64,000 nt of DNA, from assembly GCA_013146195.2 (NCBI GenBank), contig CM028378.1, positions 91,818,295 through 91,882,294 of the forward strand, in the 5' to 3' direction. A program made the translations under genes and the position numbers. The notes under the pieces are model-generated. The model was not told where the DNA came from and ran no database searches. It was given only the letters and a program-made list of their open reading frames with translations. The DNA comes from Codonopsis lanceolata (taxonomy: Eukaryota > Streptophyta > Magnoliopsida > Asterales > Campanulaceae). Shown piece after piece: positions 52,273-63,427 of the stretch; within the stretch, counting starts at the first letter, position 1, and every line of letters starts with the position of its first letter.

Positions 52273-53181
52273 CTGCACATCTAAAGAAAAAAAAAAGAAA
52301 AACAACAACATATCAGCATCAGAAAAGTTAAAATTCTTATCGTTTATTTAAACCTCCTGCGCATGTCATTAAATTAAGTCATAGATTTGAAAAAAAAAAG
52401 TGCTATACTTTTGCATTTGAAAAAAAAAAAAGTGTTTTGGCATCCCTGCATAAAAAAAATATATTTTAGAAAAGAAATAAAAAATGTGTGTTTTGCATTC
52501 ACAAATAAATACATGTTGCATTCTTGCACATATTGAATAATGCCCATGCAACATATTAACAAGCATCTATTATATTTTCTATGTCACATTTGCAATTCCA
52601 TTGAATCCAATGAAAATGATATATGCATGCATTAGCAGTTCATCATTTGCATTCATTTTCCAAATAATTGCATTTTAGGATTCGCAAAAATAAAATGTTG
52701 CAAATATTGAAAGAAAATATTTCTATTGCATTTATCATATCTCTGTAGCATATGCATTTGTGAAAGTGAATATTATTGCATAAAATATTACTGTTACATT
52801 TTGCATGCATCCAAAAATATGCCCAAAAATGTATTAAAACAAAATGCATCATGTTCCCAAAAAGTCTATTGCATATGCATGCATCATAAAAAATATTTTT
52901 CAGTCTAAACATGCATCATGTGGTCAAATTGCATCAATGATATAAAATATGCATCGCATGGTCAAATAGTGCCAATTATTCAAAGTATGCATCGCAAAAA
53001 TAAATAGCATGAATTTCATATTTTTGCTATGAATAAATTGTCAAATTGCATCATTATAGCACATAAATTGCATGTATAAGCATCATAAGCAAGAACATGT
53101 ATGCTCCAAAGGTCCAAAACAACATAGAAATCTAACATATTTGAGAATTCATCCAAATGGGTTTGAGAAAAAGAAACTTAC
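52273..53181 (-). other. PMD copy 1 intron 1, TGCAT-rich
   Basis: A 0.9-kb AT-rich intron with GT (53181) and AG (TGTGCAG) borders. It is full of TTGCAT / CATGCAT words, a trait shared with intron 1 of copy 2. Confidence 0.6.
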
Positions 53182-53361
53182 AGTGGGAATCGGAAGATTA
53201 GACACATGAGTGTTCCGATCGCGAAGAAGGTTGCTCCAGCCATCCTTCGAATAGAAATATATGACGTGATTTCGGATCAAGGGAGGAAGTTCCTTCCTTT
53301 CTTCGCCCGAATCCGGATACATCGGTGCCTTTCCTTTCCGAGATCTTGAAGAAGATGCCAT

Positions 53362-53930
53362 CTGTCAAGAAAAACACGCAAATTGGCGAAAGAAAACCGA
53401 GAAAATGACTGAAATGAAGAAAGAAGCTTGTCGGCAATGGAAGCATACGAAAATGACGAAGAAGAAAGAAGCTGAAGCTGCTTCTGCGTTCCTTCTGCCT
53501 CCCCGTCACTTATGAGGGAGAGAAAAGAGAAATTTCATTTTTCCCCTCCAAAGTTCAAAAATTCAGCACTTAAGTCCTTAAGTTTCCCAAGTTGCAAAAT
53601 GGCCCTTAGAGCTTAACGGAAAGTTAATAAAGTTAGCTTTGTTAACAAAAGTTGATGGTCATCTATCCAAAATCAAAAAGAAAACTCACATCCCCAGCAG
53701 GTCAGCCGCAAGATAATCAGAAAAGCAAGAAAAACAGCAGCAGTGAAAGAAAAAGTAGCTGCAAAGGTAAAATTCTCAACAAGAAAAAAAAATGCAAAAT
53801 GCAAAGAAATAAAAAAAATGCAAACGAAAAAAATGCAAAGAAAGAAAAAAAATGTGAAGAAGAAAAAATGCATCAAAAAAAAAAAAAGAAAATGCAAAAA
53901 TGTGAAGAAGAAAAAAAATACATAAATGAT
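53362..53930. other. 5' flank of PMD copy 1
   Basis: Upstream (minus-strand) flank of the PMD start. It contains an A-rich purine tract at 53730-53930 with AAAATGCAAA words. A matching flank with TTAACGGAAAGTTAATAAAG occurs at both copies (53615 and 59807). A promoter for the antisense gene would lie here, but no clear TATA was assigned. Confidence 0.45.
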
Positions 53931-54310
53931 GTATTCCACCATCACATTCGACGAAGGTTATCCACGCCTGAGGATGCGATGCTTTCCTGCTTTATAGGAG
54001 TAGCATATGATCATCTCCTCTCGGGGCGTAAGCCCGAGACGAATGATCAAACCATGATGTGTTCCACCATCGTATTTGATGAAGGATAGCCACGCCTGAG
54101 GATGCGATGTTTTCCTGCTTTATAAGAGTAGCATAGGATCATCTCCTCGCGGGGCGTGACCCCGAGATGAATGATCAAACCATGATGTGTTCCACCATCG
54201 CATTCGATGAAGGATAGCCACGCCTGAGAATGCGATGTTTTCCTGTTTTATAAGAGTAGCATAGGATCATCTCTTTGCAGGGCGTAACCCCGAGATTAAT
54301 GATCAAATTT
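53931..54310 (+). repeat. About 129-bp tandem repeat, three copies
   Basis: Units begin GTGTTCCACCATCG (53931, 54061, 54189) and contain GCCACGCCTGAGGATGCGATG and TTTTCCTGCTTTATAAGAG. Confidence 0.88.
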
Positions 54311-54311
54311 G

Positions 54312-54625
54312 AATCTGTGTTCAGCCTTTTCTATGAGGGGGCATAGAATTCGGGCCAGTTAAAAGGCTATCGTACTCTGACGAAAGGCCCTGCCCTGAGG
54401 AGGCGATCTATCCCACCATCGTGTTCGGCAAAGGGTTCGACCCTTTGAGGATACGATGTTTGATCTGATTGCTGTTCAGCCTTTTCTGTGAGGGGGCAGA
54501 GACCCAGGGCCAATTAAAAGGCTATCGTACTCCAACGAAGGGCCCTGCCCTGAGGAGGCGATCTATCCCACCATTGTGTTCGGCAAAGGGTTCGACCCTT
54601 TGAGGATGCAATGTTTTGATCTTGG
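54312..54625 (+). repeat. About 155-bp tandem repeat, two copies
   Basis: Units begin at TGTTCAGCCTTTTCT (54318 and 54473) and contain TGAGGGGGCA, AGGCTATCGTACTC and GGCCCTGCCCTGAGGAGGCG. Confidence 0.88.
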
Positions 54626-54963
54626 TATTCCACCCAGCGTTGTTTGTTTGCATCGGGCCGAACTACGTTTGGTCTGATTCCTTTTTTAAGGGATAAGTAG
54701 GCAGCCTACTTCGCTAGGTCCGACCATCAGAGCACTTAATTTGCATATATGCTTAAAAACTACGATAACCTGCTATAACCGACTAAATATGTCTAGGATA
54801 TGTGAGATTTTGTATGCATTATAAACTGTTACATTATAACTGCTACTTGTTGCATTACTCCCCATTATAATTTCCACGAAATTAGGGAGTCTATTTCTTA
54901 TTAACGATGTTTGTTTACTCGGTAAGCTGTGGGTTACCGTTAAACTCCATCATTGAGGAGCTC

Positions 54964-56128
54964 TATAGACACCCCAATTTCGTACCCCCTGGTATGTAAC
55001 ATGACATGCGATATCAAGACCTGTTGAAACTTCACAAATGTCAAGTTACATGGTTTAAAAAATGCAAAAGACAAAGCAGGATGCGTAAAACAGTGAAATG
55101 CAGGGGCCAGAGTGTCAAAAAGGAGGCTAAAAAAGGCTCCAGCGCCACCACCAAGACAACCAGGCGCGGCGCCCAAAGTCAAATAGTGCTTTACAATTTG
55201 AGAATTAGTACAAGCTCTTAAGCGCGCGGTACAAGCTGATGAAGCACAGAAGAAAATTGCAAATGTCGAAGGAGTCCCTTCTTCAGCCTATAAATACGAG
55301 TGCCCGGCTTCAGAATTGAGGGCCGAGAATTTTCTCACTCATACTGTTCAGCGTTTATTTTACGCAGTAGAGAGCGATCTTGAGATAGAGAGAAACCCCT
55401 CCTCCTATAAGCTTCGAAGCTCTGCCAAATCTCCTCCAAACTCAAAACCAACCGGTCAAAGTGAACCTTAACCTTCTAGCTAGGATTCCACCTTATTCCC
55501 CTGGTCCAAAAATCCCAAAAAGAGTAGTTGCTCTGCCCGAATCCAAAGGCCAAATCGCCGAAGCAAGCAGCTTGCTCGCCCGATTTCCAAGAAACAAGCA
55601 AACAACAAAGAAAAACGCAAGCAGCTTGCTCCGCCTGCTTTACTTGCCCGAAAGCAACTTTCTGGAAGCGCTTATTCTCGCGAACCGCAAGAATAAAACT
55701 CCCTCTCCTGAATGACGAGCGAAGATTCACGCTCTTAAAGGTAAACCTTTAAGAGTTTTATATAAAAAATGCTATTTTCATTTGACCCAATGTAAAAAAT
55801 ATAAGTAGTTGTGCTGCCCGGATTTCGGTAGAAAATAGCATAAAAAAGAGCCATTATTATGGCCAAATATTTTTAAATGTATTTGTAATTATTGGAAGGA
55901 GACGGCTGCAAGTCTGTAAATAATGTAGATACAGATATATCTGCTGTTAATGTTTTATTTCATTTGCTAGATAAATATGATAAAAACATATTTTAACCAA
56001 AAACTGTGTTTGAGACTGAAATGACGAGTTGGGTGCCTAACACCTTCCCACCTCGTAACTTAGCCTCCGAACCCCTTTTTACAAACTCTGGTTATTTTTA
56101 GTTTTTCTTTATTTCTCCTTAAAATGAA
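54964..56128 (+). repeat. Tat LTR 1
   Basis: Starts TATAGACACCCC (TG changed to TA; the copy at 60950 has TGTAGACACCCC) and runs to just before the PBS at 56131. The 3' border is set by the PBS and is accurate to a few bases. TATAAATA lies at 55289. It is homologous to the LTR at 60950-61953 but diverged by visible substitutions and a 300-bp length difference. Confidence 0.78.
55289..55296 (+). promoter_or_regulatory. Tat LTR 1 TATA box
   Basis: TATAAATA, about 325 bp into the LTR. The region around it is absent from LTR 2. Confidence 0.55.
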
Positions 56129-56130
56129 GA

Positions 56131-56148
56131 TGACGACTCTGTTTTAAA
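56131..56148 (+). other. Tat PBS after LTR 1
   Basis: TGACGACTCTGTTTTAAA, a damaged form of the TGGCGACTC... PBS found after LTR 2. Confidence 0.6.
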
Positions 56149-56194
56149 CATTTTGGATCACAGTGAGGCCCGCAACATCTTTTTTTTTTACGTT

Positions 56195-56845
56195 TCCGTT
56201 TTTTCCTAAACAAGGGACAATGGGAATAAAAAGGGTGATGCATTTCCTGTATCTTGTTTTCCCCTAAACAAGGGAGGATGAGATACGGGGAAGCCCAATG
56301 CACTTACAGTGATCCAAAATAAACCTAAGGTCATGGTGAGGCTCGCAACATCATTTTTTTTTACACTTTTCCGTTTTCCCCTAAACAAGGGACGATGTGA
56401 ATGAAAAGGGTGATGCATTTTCTGTATCTTATTTTCCCCTAAACAAGGGAGGGTGAGATACGGAGTAATCTCATGCACTGATAATGACCTAAGGCAATTT
56501 TCGAAAATTCCATAGTGAGGCAGGGCGTGTTCCCACGCGCCTTCGCAACATCTTTGTTTTTTTTTTGCACTTTTCTGTTTTCCCCTAAACAAGGGACGAT
56601 GGGAATGAAAAGGGTATTGCATTTTTTGTATCTTATTTTCCCCTAAAAAATGGAGGGTGAGATACAGAAAAATCCAACGCTCTCATAATGGACCAAAGCT
56701 CACTCGGTGACCGAGGCGTATTCAACGCGCTTTTTGACAACACTCTTTCTGCATTTTTAATTTCGTCTTCCCCTAAACAAGGGAGGATGGAATGGAAAGA
56801 GTGATGCCTTCCCCGAGCCACGTGTTCCCCTAAAAAAGGGGGCGC
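56195..56845 (+). repeat. Leader array of CCCTAAACAAGGG mini-palindromes
   Basis: Eight copies of TTCCCCTAAACAAGGGA or close variants, near 56211, 56259, 56376, 56434, 56579, 56638, 56768 and 56825, alternating with GATGGGAATGAAAAGGGTG and GGTGAGATACGG. Each can form a small CCCT/AGGG hairpin. Confidence 0.8.
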
Positions 56846-58365
56846 GCGATTCGGGGGGGATAACATCCAGAGTACCCACAGTATGGAAGAAAAGAAAAAG
56901 AATCAGACAGGTATACCGCGTGGGCCCGCTCAGGAATCTGAAAACACTCCAGGACCTCGTCATTGGGCAAAGTTTCCTCCACCAATCTCCCTTCACGATG
57001 ATACTGAAAGGTGGAGAAATCTTCAGCTGGGATAAAATAATCTGGCTGAGCATCAGGGACCAGACGAGAAGGCCTCGGCCTATTAGAAACATTTGATGCA
57101 CGCCTAGCTACTACGGGAGCAGGATGAAGCACTGTCCTAAAAAATTCCTCGTAAGCCATGGTGGGATAATCCTCATAAAGAACGATATATCGCGACAGAC
57201 ACTGATACCGATTCGGCAGGAGGTCAGGTACAATCACCCAGGCTGGTGGCGCATGTGGTGTCATTGGGGGCACAGGATAAAGAAAATGCTGACGGTTGAC
57301 TCGTTCACCCATATACAGAGAGTCAACCATAATAGAAACCATCAGGATCCGACAGTGGTTCATCTCTAAAGACACCAGATATGATCCGGCCAGGCCCCTC
57401 CAAGGAAATAAATGTTGTGCTCGAGCTCGAGTTCGCGATCCTATCCTGCACCATTGCTTTGGTCAAATTATCGCCATTCCGGTCATCTTCTACCCGGTTG
57501 GCATTCACGAATTCACCCAAGAAAGGTGTCTCGTGGATGCGCCTCTTCAGTGGGCTCGGAGAAAAAGTAAAAACAGGTAGGCCTAGACTTGTAAAAAGAA
57601 AAACAAATGCAGCAAAAGAATCATCAACCAGTGAAAGAAAAAAAAAAGAGGAAAAAAAAAAGAGAAAAAAATATATCATAAATGTTGGCAAATATCAAAA
57701 GCAGGAAAAATATAATACCTCCCAAGCCGGAACAAAGCCGTTAAGAACTAGAGAGTCGTTAGGTTGGCGCGATCCATAGAGGCATAAATCTAAGCCAATC
57801 ATAATCAGAAACCAGATATAAGTCCCGAAGGCAACCCAGGATCGAAATCCGCAAAGTGGTGGATGAGTTGGCAAAAGGAGATATCCCTAGAAAAAAGAAC
57901 AAAATGCCCTGGCGACACGAGTCACGGCCTCGTAGTCATCATCGTCAACCTGTCTAGCATGCTGCTCTAGCCAACTCTTGACGCTGCCAATCCGGATCTC
58001 GTCAGTGCTCTTATAATCTGGTTCGATGCCCAAAAGGTCATCAATCACATCGTAATGATGCCGCAAAGTAAAATATGGCTCTCAGATGCTTATCAATGCC
58101 AGTGGGGATGCCTGTGATTGCGGCAAAAATCACAAAGTGTCATGGTGGCCCTCGTCCCAGCTAAAGTGGAAAGTGTGGGTGGTGTCCCACTAGTAATGCC
58201 GCAAAATCTCAAAAATCGACAATAGTTACGGAAGGGACGAAAGGCCCGCAGGAATGTACCAAAACCGGTCTACTCCACTAAAAGTTTTGCCTATGAGGGC
58301 AATGAGTTATAGATGGTGGCCACTTTGTCGCAGCTGGCCCGGACTCTAGAGAGAGCTTTGCGTGC

Positions 58366-59365
<1,000 letters not shown>

Positions 59366-59959
59366 AGTCGGGTTTTGAAGATTCGAGACGTGGGTGTGCC
59401 GATCTCGGAGTATATTACTCCAATCGTCCCTTGAATGCTAGTATCTGATGACATTTCGACTTAGAGGAGGGAGCTCCCGGCGTTCTTCGCCCGATTCCGG
59501 GTGCATTGATAATTTTCCCTTCCTAGATCTTGAAGAAGAAGCCATCTGGCAAGGAAAACAATTGATTTGGTGGAAGAAAATCGAAAAAGGCGGAGAAATA
59601 AAGAAGAAATGACCGTCGGCAATGGTAGAATCAAGGAACTGACGAAGAAGAAGAAAGGAAAAGAAATGGGTGAAGGCTGTTGCCTTCGCTTTCCCTTACC
59701 CATGGATGAAGATAAGGGGTGGAAGTTTCACTTCGCCCCCTCCAAATTTCAGTTCAGCACTTAAAACCTCAAGTTTGCTCAAATCGTGAAATGGCCTTGG
59801 AATCTTAACGGAAAGTTAATAAAGTTAGCTTTGTTAACGAAAAGTGATGGCCATCCATCAAAAATCAATGGAAAACTCATATTCCCCAGCAGATTAGCCG
59901 CAAGAGAGGTAGATAAAGAGGAAATTGTGCCATTCAAATCCTCAGCAAGATGCTTGCAG

Positions 59960-60150
59960 AGCAAAAAAAAAAGGTAGCAAGAGAAAAGGATAAAAACAAC
60001 AAGAGAAAAGAAAAACATCAAAGGAAAAAAAACAACAGCAAAGGAAGGAAAGAAAAAAAAACAACATGAAAGGAAGGAAGAAAAAAACAACAAAGGAAGG
60101 AAAGAAGAAAAAAAAAGAGAAAGAAGAAAAAAAAGAGGGAGGAGAAGGTA
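59960..60150 (+). repeat. Purine tract (GAAAG/GGAAGG)
   Basis: About 190 bp almost free of pyrimidines, with repeated AAAAACAACA(A)GGAAGGAAAG units. It sits in the 5' flank of PMD copy 2. Confidence 0.8.
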
Positions 60151-60240
60151 AAGTATTTTACCTGTTCCATTGCATCTGAGTTTGGTTGTTGGATCTTTTC
60201 CGCAAGGGGTGCATACCCCGAGTCACTTAGGGAAAAGGTT

Positions 60241-60610
60241 GATTTGGTGTCCCACCATCGGTGTTCGAACGAAGGGTCCTACCCTAAGGATGCAGTGTTT
60301 TATGATTTGGCGTCCCACCATCGTGTTCGACGAAACGTCCTACCCTAAGGATGAGATGTTTTATGATTTGGTGTCCCACCATCGTGTTCGACGAAGGGTC
60401 CTACCCTGAGGATGCGATGTTTTATGATTTGGTGTCCCACCATCGTGTTCGACGAAGGGTCCTACCGTGAGGATACAGTGTTTTATGATTTGGTGTCCCA
60501 CCATCATCTTCGACGAAAGGTCCTACCCTGAGGATGCAATGTTTTATGATTTGGTGTCCCACAATCGTGTTCAACGAAGGGTCCTACCCTGAGGATGCAA
60601 TGTTTGATCT
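60241..60610 (+). repeat. 61-bp tandem repeat, six copies
   Basis: Units begin GATTTGGTGTCCCACCATCG and contain TTCGACGAAGGGTCCTACCC and TGAGGATGCGATGTTTTAT. Spacing is 61-63 bp. It is related to the CCACCATCG..TGAGGATGCGATG words of the 129-bp array at 53931, so the two arrays are alternative expansions of one ancestral sequence. Confidence 0.9.
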
Positions 60611-60933
60611 GGTTATCCCACCTAGTGACAGCAGTTGTTTGTTTGCTTGAGGCCGAACTACATTTAGTCTGATTCCTGAGAAAGGGATACGTATGCAGCC
60701 TACCTAGTAGGTGCGACCATCATAACATTTAATTTGCATATTTTCTTAAAAACTATGATAATCAACTAAATATGTTTAGGGTATGTGAGATTTGAACCGC
60801 TGCATCCTAAACTGTTGCATTATAACTGCTACCTATTGCATACCTCCCCATTATAATTTCCACAAAATTTGAGAGTCTATTTCTTATCAACGATGTTCAT
60901 TTATTTGGTAAGTTTCGGTTTACCCGTAAACTC

Positions 60934-60949
60934 AATGGTTGAGGGGCTC
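60934..60949 (+). other. Polypurine-like tract before Tat LTR 2
   Basis: AATGGTTGAGGGGCTC directly before TGTAGAC. The equivalent before LTR 1 reads CATTGAGGAGCTC. Confidence 0.5.
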
Positions 60950-61723
60950 TGTAGACACCCCAATTTCGTACCCCTGGTATGTAAAATGACATGAAATATC
61001 AAGACCTATTAAAAAGCTAACAAATATCAAGTTACAGGGTCGAAAATGCAAAAGGAAAAGTAGGATGCATAAACAATGAAATGCAGGGGGCCTAAGTGCT
61101 AGAAAAGCAGAGGAAAAAGACCCTGGGCGCCGCCCATAGCCCCGAAACTCCCAAATCTCCCACAAACACTAAAACCAACCGACCAAAGTAAAACCTAGTT
61201 ACCCTGCTATGATTCCGCCATATTCCACCGATCCAAAAATCCAAAAAAGAGCAGTTGCCCTGCCTAAATCATGACGTCAAATCAGCAAAAAACAAGCAGT
61301 CGCTCTGCCCAATTTCCGACGCTAGCAAGCAAAAAAGACAACAAAAGCAAACAGTTGTGCTACCCGGATCCCGAGGCGAAAAGAAACCAAAAGAAGCAGT
61401 CACTCTGGCCGAATCCCCACAACAACAAAGCAACAATAAAAAAAGACCCCTTCTCCCTAAAGGACAGAGGGAGCGCACCCAAGGACCTGCCAGAAGCTAG
61501 TTGATACGAGATAAAAACCCTCACGCTTCAAGAGGTAGGCTTATTAAAGTTTTTATTTATTAAAAGTGATATTTAGACTAGTAAAATGTAAGAAAAATAA
61601 GCAGTTATGATGCCCGAAATTCTAGAGAAAATAGCACTAAAAAGAGTTATTATTATGACCAAAAATTTATAAATGTATTTGTAACTCCAGGAAGGAGGTT
61701 GTTGTAAGTTCTGTAATAAATTC

Positions 61724-61776
<53 letters not shown>

Positions 61777-61953
61777 TTAATGCTTTATTTCAGTTGTTAA
61801 ATAAATATAAAAAAGCATATTTAAGCCAAAAACTATTTTGAGACCGAAAGGGCGAGTTGGGTGCCTAACCCCTTCCCACCTCGTAACTTAGCCTCCGAAC
61901 CCTTTGCAAATCTGGTTACTTTTGGTTTTTCTTTGTTTTTCCTTAAAATAAAG
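60950..61953 (+). repeat. Tat LTR 2
   Basis: TGTAGACACCCC to just before the PBS. It lacks about 300 bp around the TATA box of LTR 1 (junction near 61128-61145), so it is probably promoterless. It contains a TA microsatellite at 61731-61776. Confidence 0.78.
61731..61776. repeat. (TA)n microsatellite in Tat LTR 2
   Basis: About 22 TA units, with GTATAT interruptions at both sides. Absent from LTR 1 at this place, where ACAGATATATC stands. Confidence 0.95.
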
Positions 61954-61954
61954 A

Positions 61955-62080
61955 TGGCGACTCTGTTGATCACATTTTGAGTCCACAATTGAGGCCAAGC
62001 GTATTCCACGCGCCTTAAAGGTTTTGAAACCACCCGTTTTTTCATCATTGGGGGATCGGTCAAAAATCGGGGCACTCACA
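61955..62080 (+). other. Tat PBS and leader fragment after LTR 2
   Basis: PBS-like TGGCGACTCTGTTGATC at 61955, then a leader with GAGGCCAAGCGTATTCCACG, which parallels GACCGAGGCGTATTCAACG at 56717 in the other leader. It stops at about 62080, where copia sequence begins. Confidence 0.65.
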
Positions 62081-62228
62081 GTATAGTGATAGTTTCCTAT
62101 TATAATTCTTTCCTTATGTAATCCTTATTCAAATGTAACCCTAATTGTACCCAACTTATAAACTCTTTAAATATGTGAGTCAATCAATGAAAGGTTTATA
62201 ATGTTATTTATAATTATTACGAGCTTCG

Positions 62229-62550
62229 ATATAGTATTAGGTGTCGTTTGGTAGTCAGGATTAAAGCCAGATATGATTAATAAGCCGAGTTGTCTGATGT
62301 TTGGTACGCAATAGGTGGTCGGGACTAATAGCACGAGTTATCCAGATAAAGTCATTATCCTCTCACTATTAATACCAAGGGGGAGAGTGGTATTATTAGC
62401 GCCCTCATTAAAAAAAATTGGGATTAACATTTTTAATCTCAAAACTACCCCCGATATACAAGTAAGGATTAATAGCGAGGGTACTAATAGTACTGAGATT
62501 AATAATACTGCTTATCCTTGTCTAACTACCAAACAAGCCCTTAGAGCTTT
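62229..62550 (+). other. Copia primer-binding site interrupted by a MITE
   Basis: With the MITE and one TTA removed, the flanks join as TAGTATTAGAGC, two mismatches from TGGTATCAGAGC. The insertion point lies inside the PBS. Confidence 0.65.
62240..62540. mobile_element. Tourist-like (PIF/Harbinger) MITE
   Basis: 301 bp between direct TTA copies (62237-62239 and 62541-62543). The terminal inverted repeats GGTGTCGTTTGGTAGTCAGG and (inverted) GGGCTTGTTTGGTAGTTAGA share the GTTTGGTAG core. TTA target choice and the GTTTGGT core are typical of Tourist elements. Non-coding. Confidence 0.8.
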
Positions 62551-62598
62551 GCTCCTAACCCTTATTTTCCTTGCTACCGTCACCACCACCCGTCTTTA

Positions 62599-63355
62599 AT
62601 GGCAACCGACAACCATGCTATCACCATGCAAAACTCTGACCACCCAACTCACACCTTCCAAATCATAAACATCTCCCACCATAACATCACCAAACTCACC
62701 TCCATCAACTACACTGCTCAAAAACTCCAAGTTGAGGCCACCCTCATTGACTATGACCTTTACAAATTTATAGATGGTTCATACCCATGTCCTCCTTCCA
62801 CCATCCTCTCAAAGGATGCCCAAACACCCAACCCTAAATACCAACCATGGATCCGGAAAGGCAAGCTTTTGTTTGGAGCCCTTGTCAGTTTCATCTCTGT
62901 TCATCTTGTCTCTCTAATCTAGCAGATTGCCACCACCCAAACAGCATGGGAAACCCTAACACATACCTATGCTCGCTCAACTCCGCAGCCATATCAAACA
63001 GATCAAGGACCACCTCAAGCGAGCTTCCAAAGGTAATCAGACGCTCTCGAAATACATGCAGTCCGTCAAAGGTCGTTCTAACGAGCTCGTCACTCTTGGT
63101 AAACCCCTCGACCACGAGAATCTCATTGAGATCATCTTAGGCGGTTTAGATGATAACTATCGCCATATTTTTGATGTGGTCGAAGGACGGGACACTACTA
63201 TCTCGTTTGATGAGCTTCATGAAAAAATCATCAACCGCGAGCTGCTCCTCAAGCAGTCCCAGCCAGCGTTCTTCTGGCTTCCTGCTTCGGCCATCCCTGT
63301 TGCGCCGAAGACCAACATCTCATCTACTCGACAACCATCCTCACAACCTCGATAA
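62599..63355 (+). pseudogene. Copia gag (UBN2-type)
   Basis: The ATG at 62599 opens MATDNHAITMQNSDHPTHTF and continues KLTSINYTAQKLQVEATLID, LYKFIDGSYPCPPSTIL and NPKYQPWIRKGKLLFGALV up to a TAG at 62920-62922, directly before QIATTQTAWETLTHTYA. After a shift, the frame from 62969 carries SHIKQIKDHLKRASKGNQ, SKYMQSVKGRSNELVTLG, HENLIEIILGGLDDNYRHIF and SFDELHEKIINREL. This is the full order of a copia gag (about 250 residues). One stop and one frameshift break it. In the family the Trp of the NYLLW/NYPLW motif sits where NYTAQ stands here. Confidence 0.85.
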
Positions 63356-63427
63356 TTTCCCTCGTAACCTCGGTAACCCTCCTCACAGTCCTCGAAAACA
63401 TCCCATCTGCCACAACGACTATATCTA

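Larger units (their letters stand above)
49757..53361 (-). pseudogene. Antisense PMD gene, copy 1 (multi-exon)
   Basis: Read on the minus strand. Exon 1, 53361-53182: MASSSRSRKGKAPMYPD to NLPIPT, 60 codons, donor CCCACT/GTAAGTTTC. Exon 2, 52272-51400: after TGTGCAG, interrupted by a MITE (51971-52228), then PKAAQVLVETSGFNAFLQAF, WWNTTHTFHFSWGEATLTP and CDFAAITGIPTS, the signature of the plant mobile domain, and, after a frameshift, AGLAELYASMDTASRND to PAWE/GTATCA. Exon 3, 51300-50617: after TTTCGCAG, VWTYSVIHFTRGPLHHH, LAEFVNANRV, YMGERVNRH, to EYHVPEQAR/GTAAACA. Exon 4, 50518-50267: after TTTTCCCAG, VNVSTYKRLLRGFFNINK with a charged tail and TAG. A further basic exon ending near 49757 is possible. 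Two stops and a frameshift in exons 2-3 plus the MITE disable it. PMD proteins are nuclear; the role inside the retroelement is unknown. Confidence 0.75.
46267..56128 (+). mobile_element. Tat-clade Ty3/gypsy retrotransposon with antisense PMD gene
   Basis: RT, RNase H, a second RNase H, integrase, a long 3' region holding a PMD gene on the opposite strand, tandem repeats and an LTR. Two RNase H domains and a long 3' region with an extra, sometimes antisense, ORF are established traits of Tat elements (Grande is the classical antisense case). The 5' half is lost in gap 2. Confidence 0.87.

Noticed and set aside
53652..54089. 145-codon Lys-rich frame and its Phe-rich complement
   Set aside because: Created by an A-rich purine tract followed by the start of a tandem array.
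60241..60610. Regular 61-bp repeats resembling an array with spacers
   Set aside because: Units are contiguous diverged tandem copies without unique spacers, in a plant genome. Not CRISPR.
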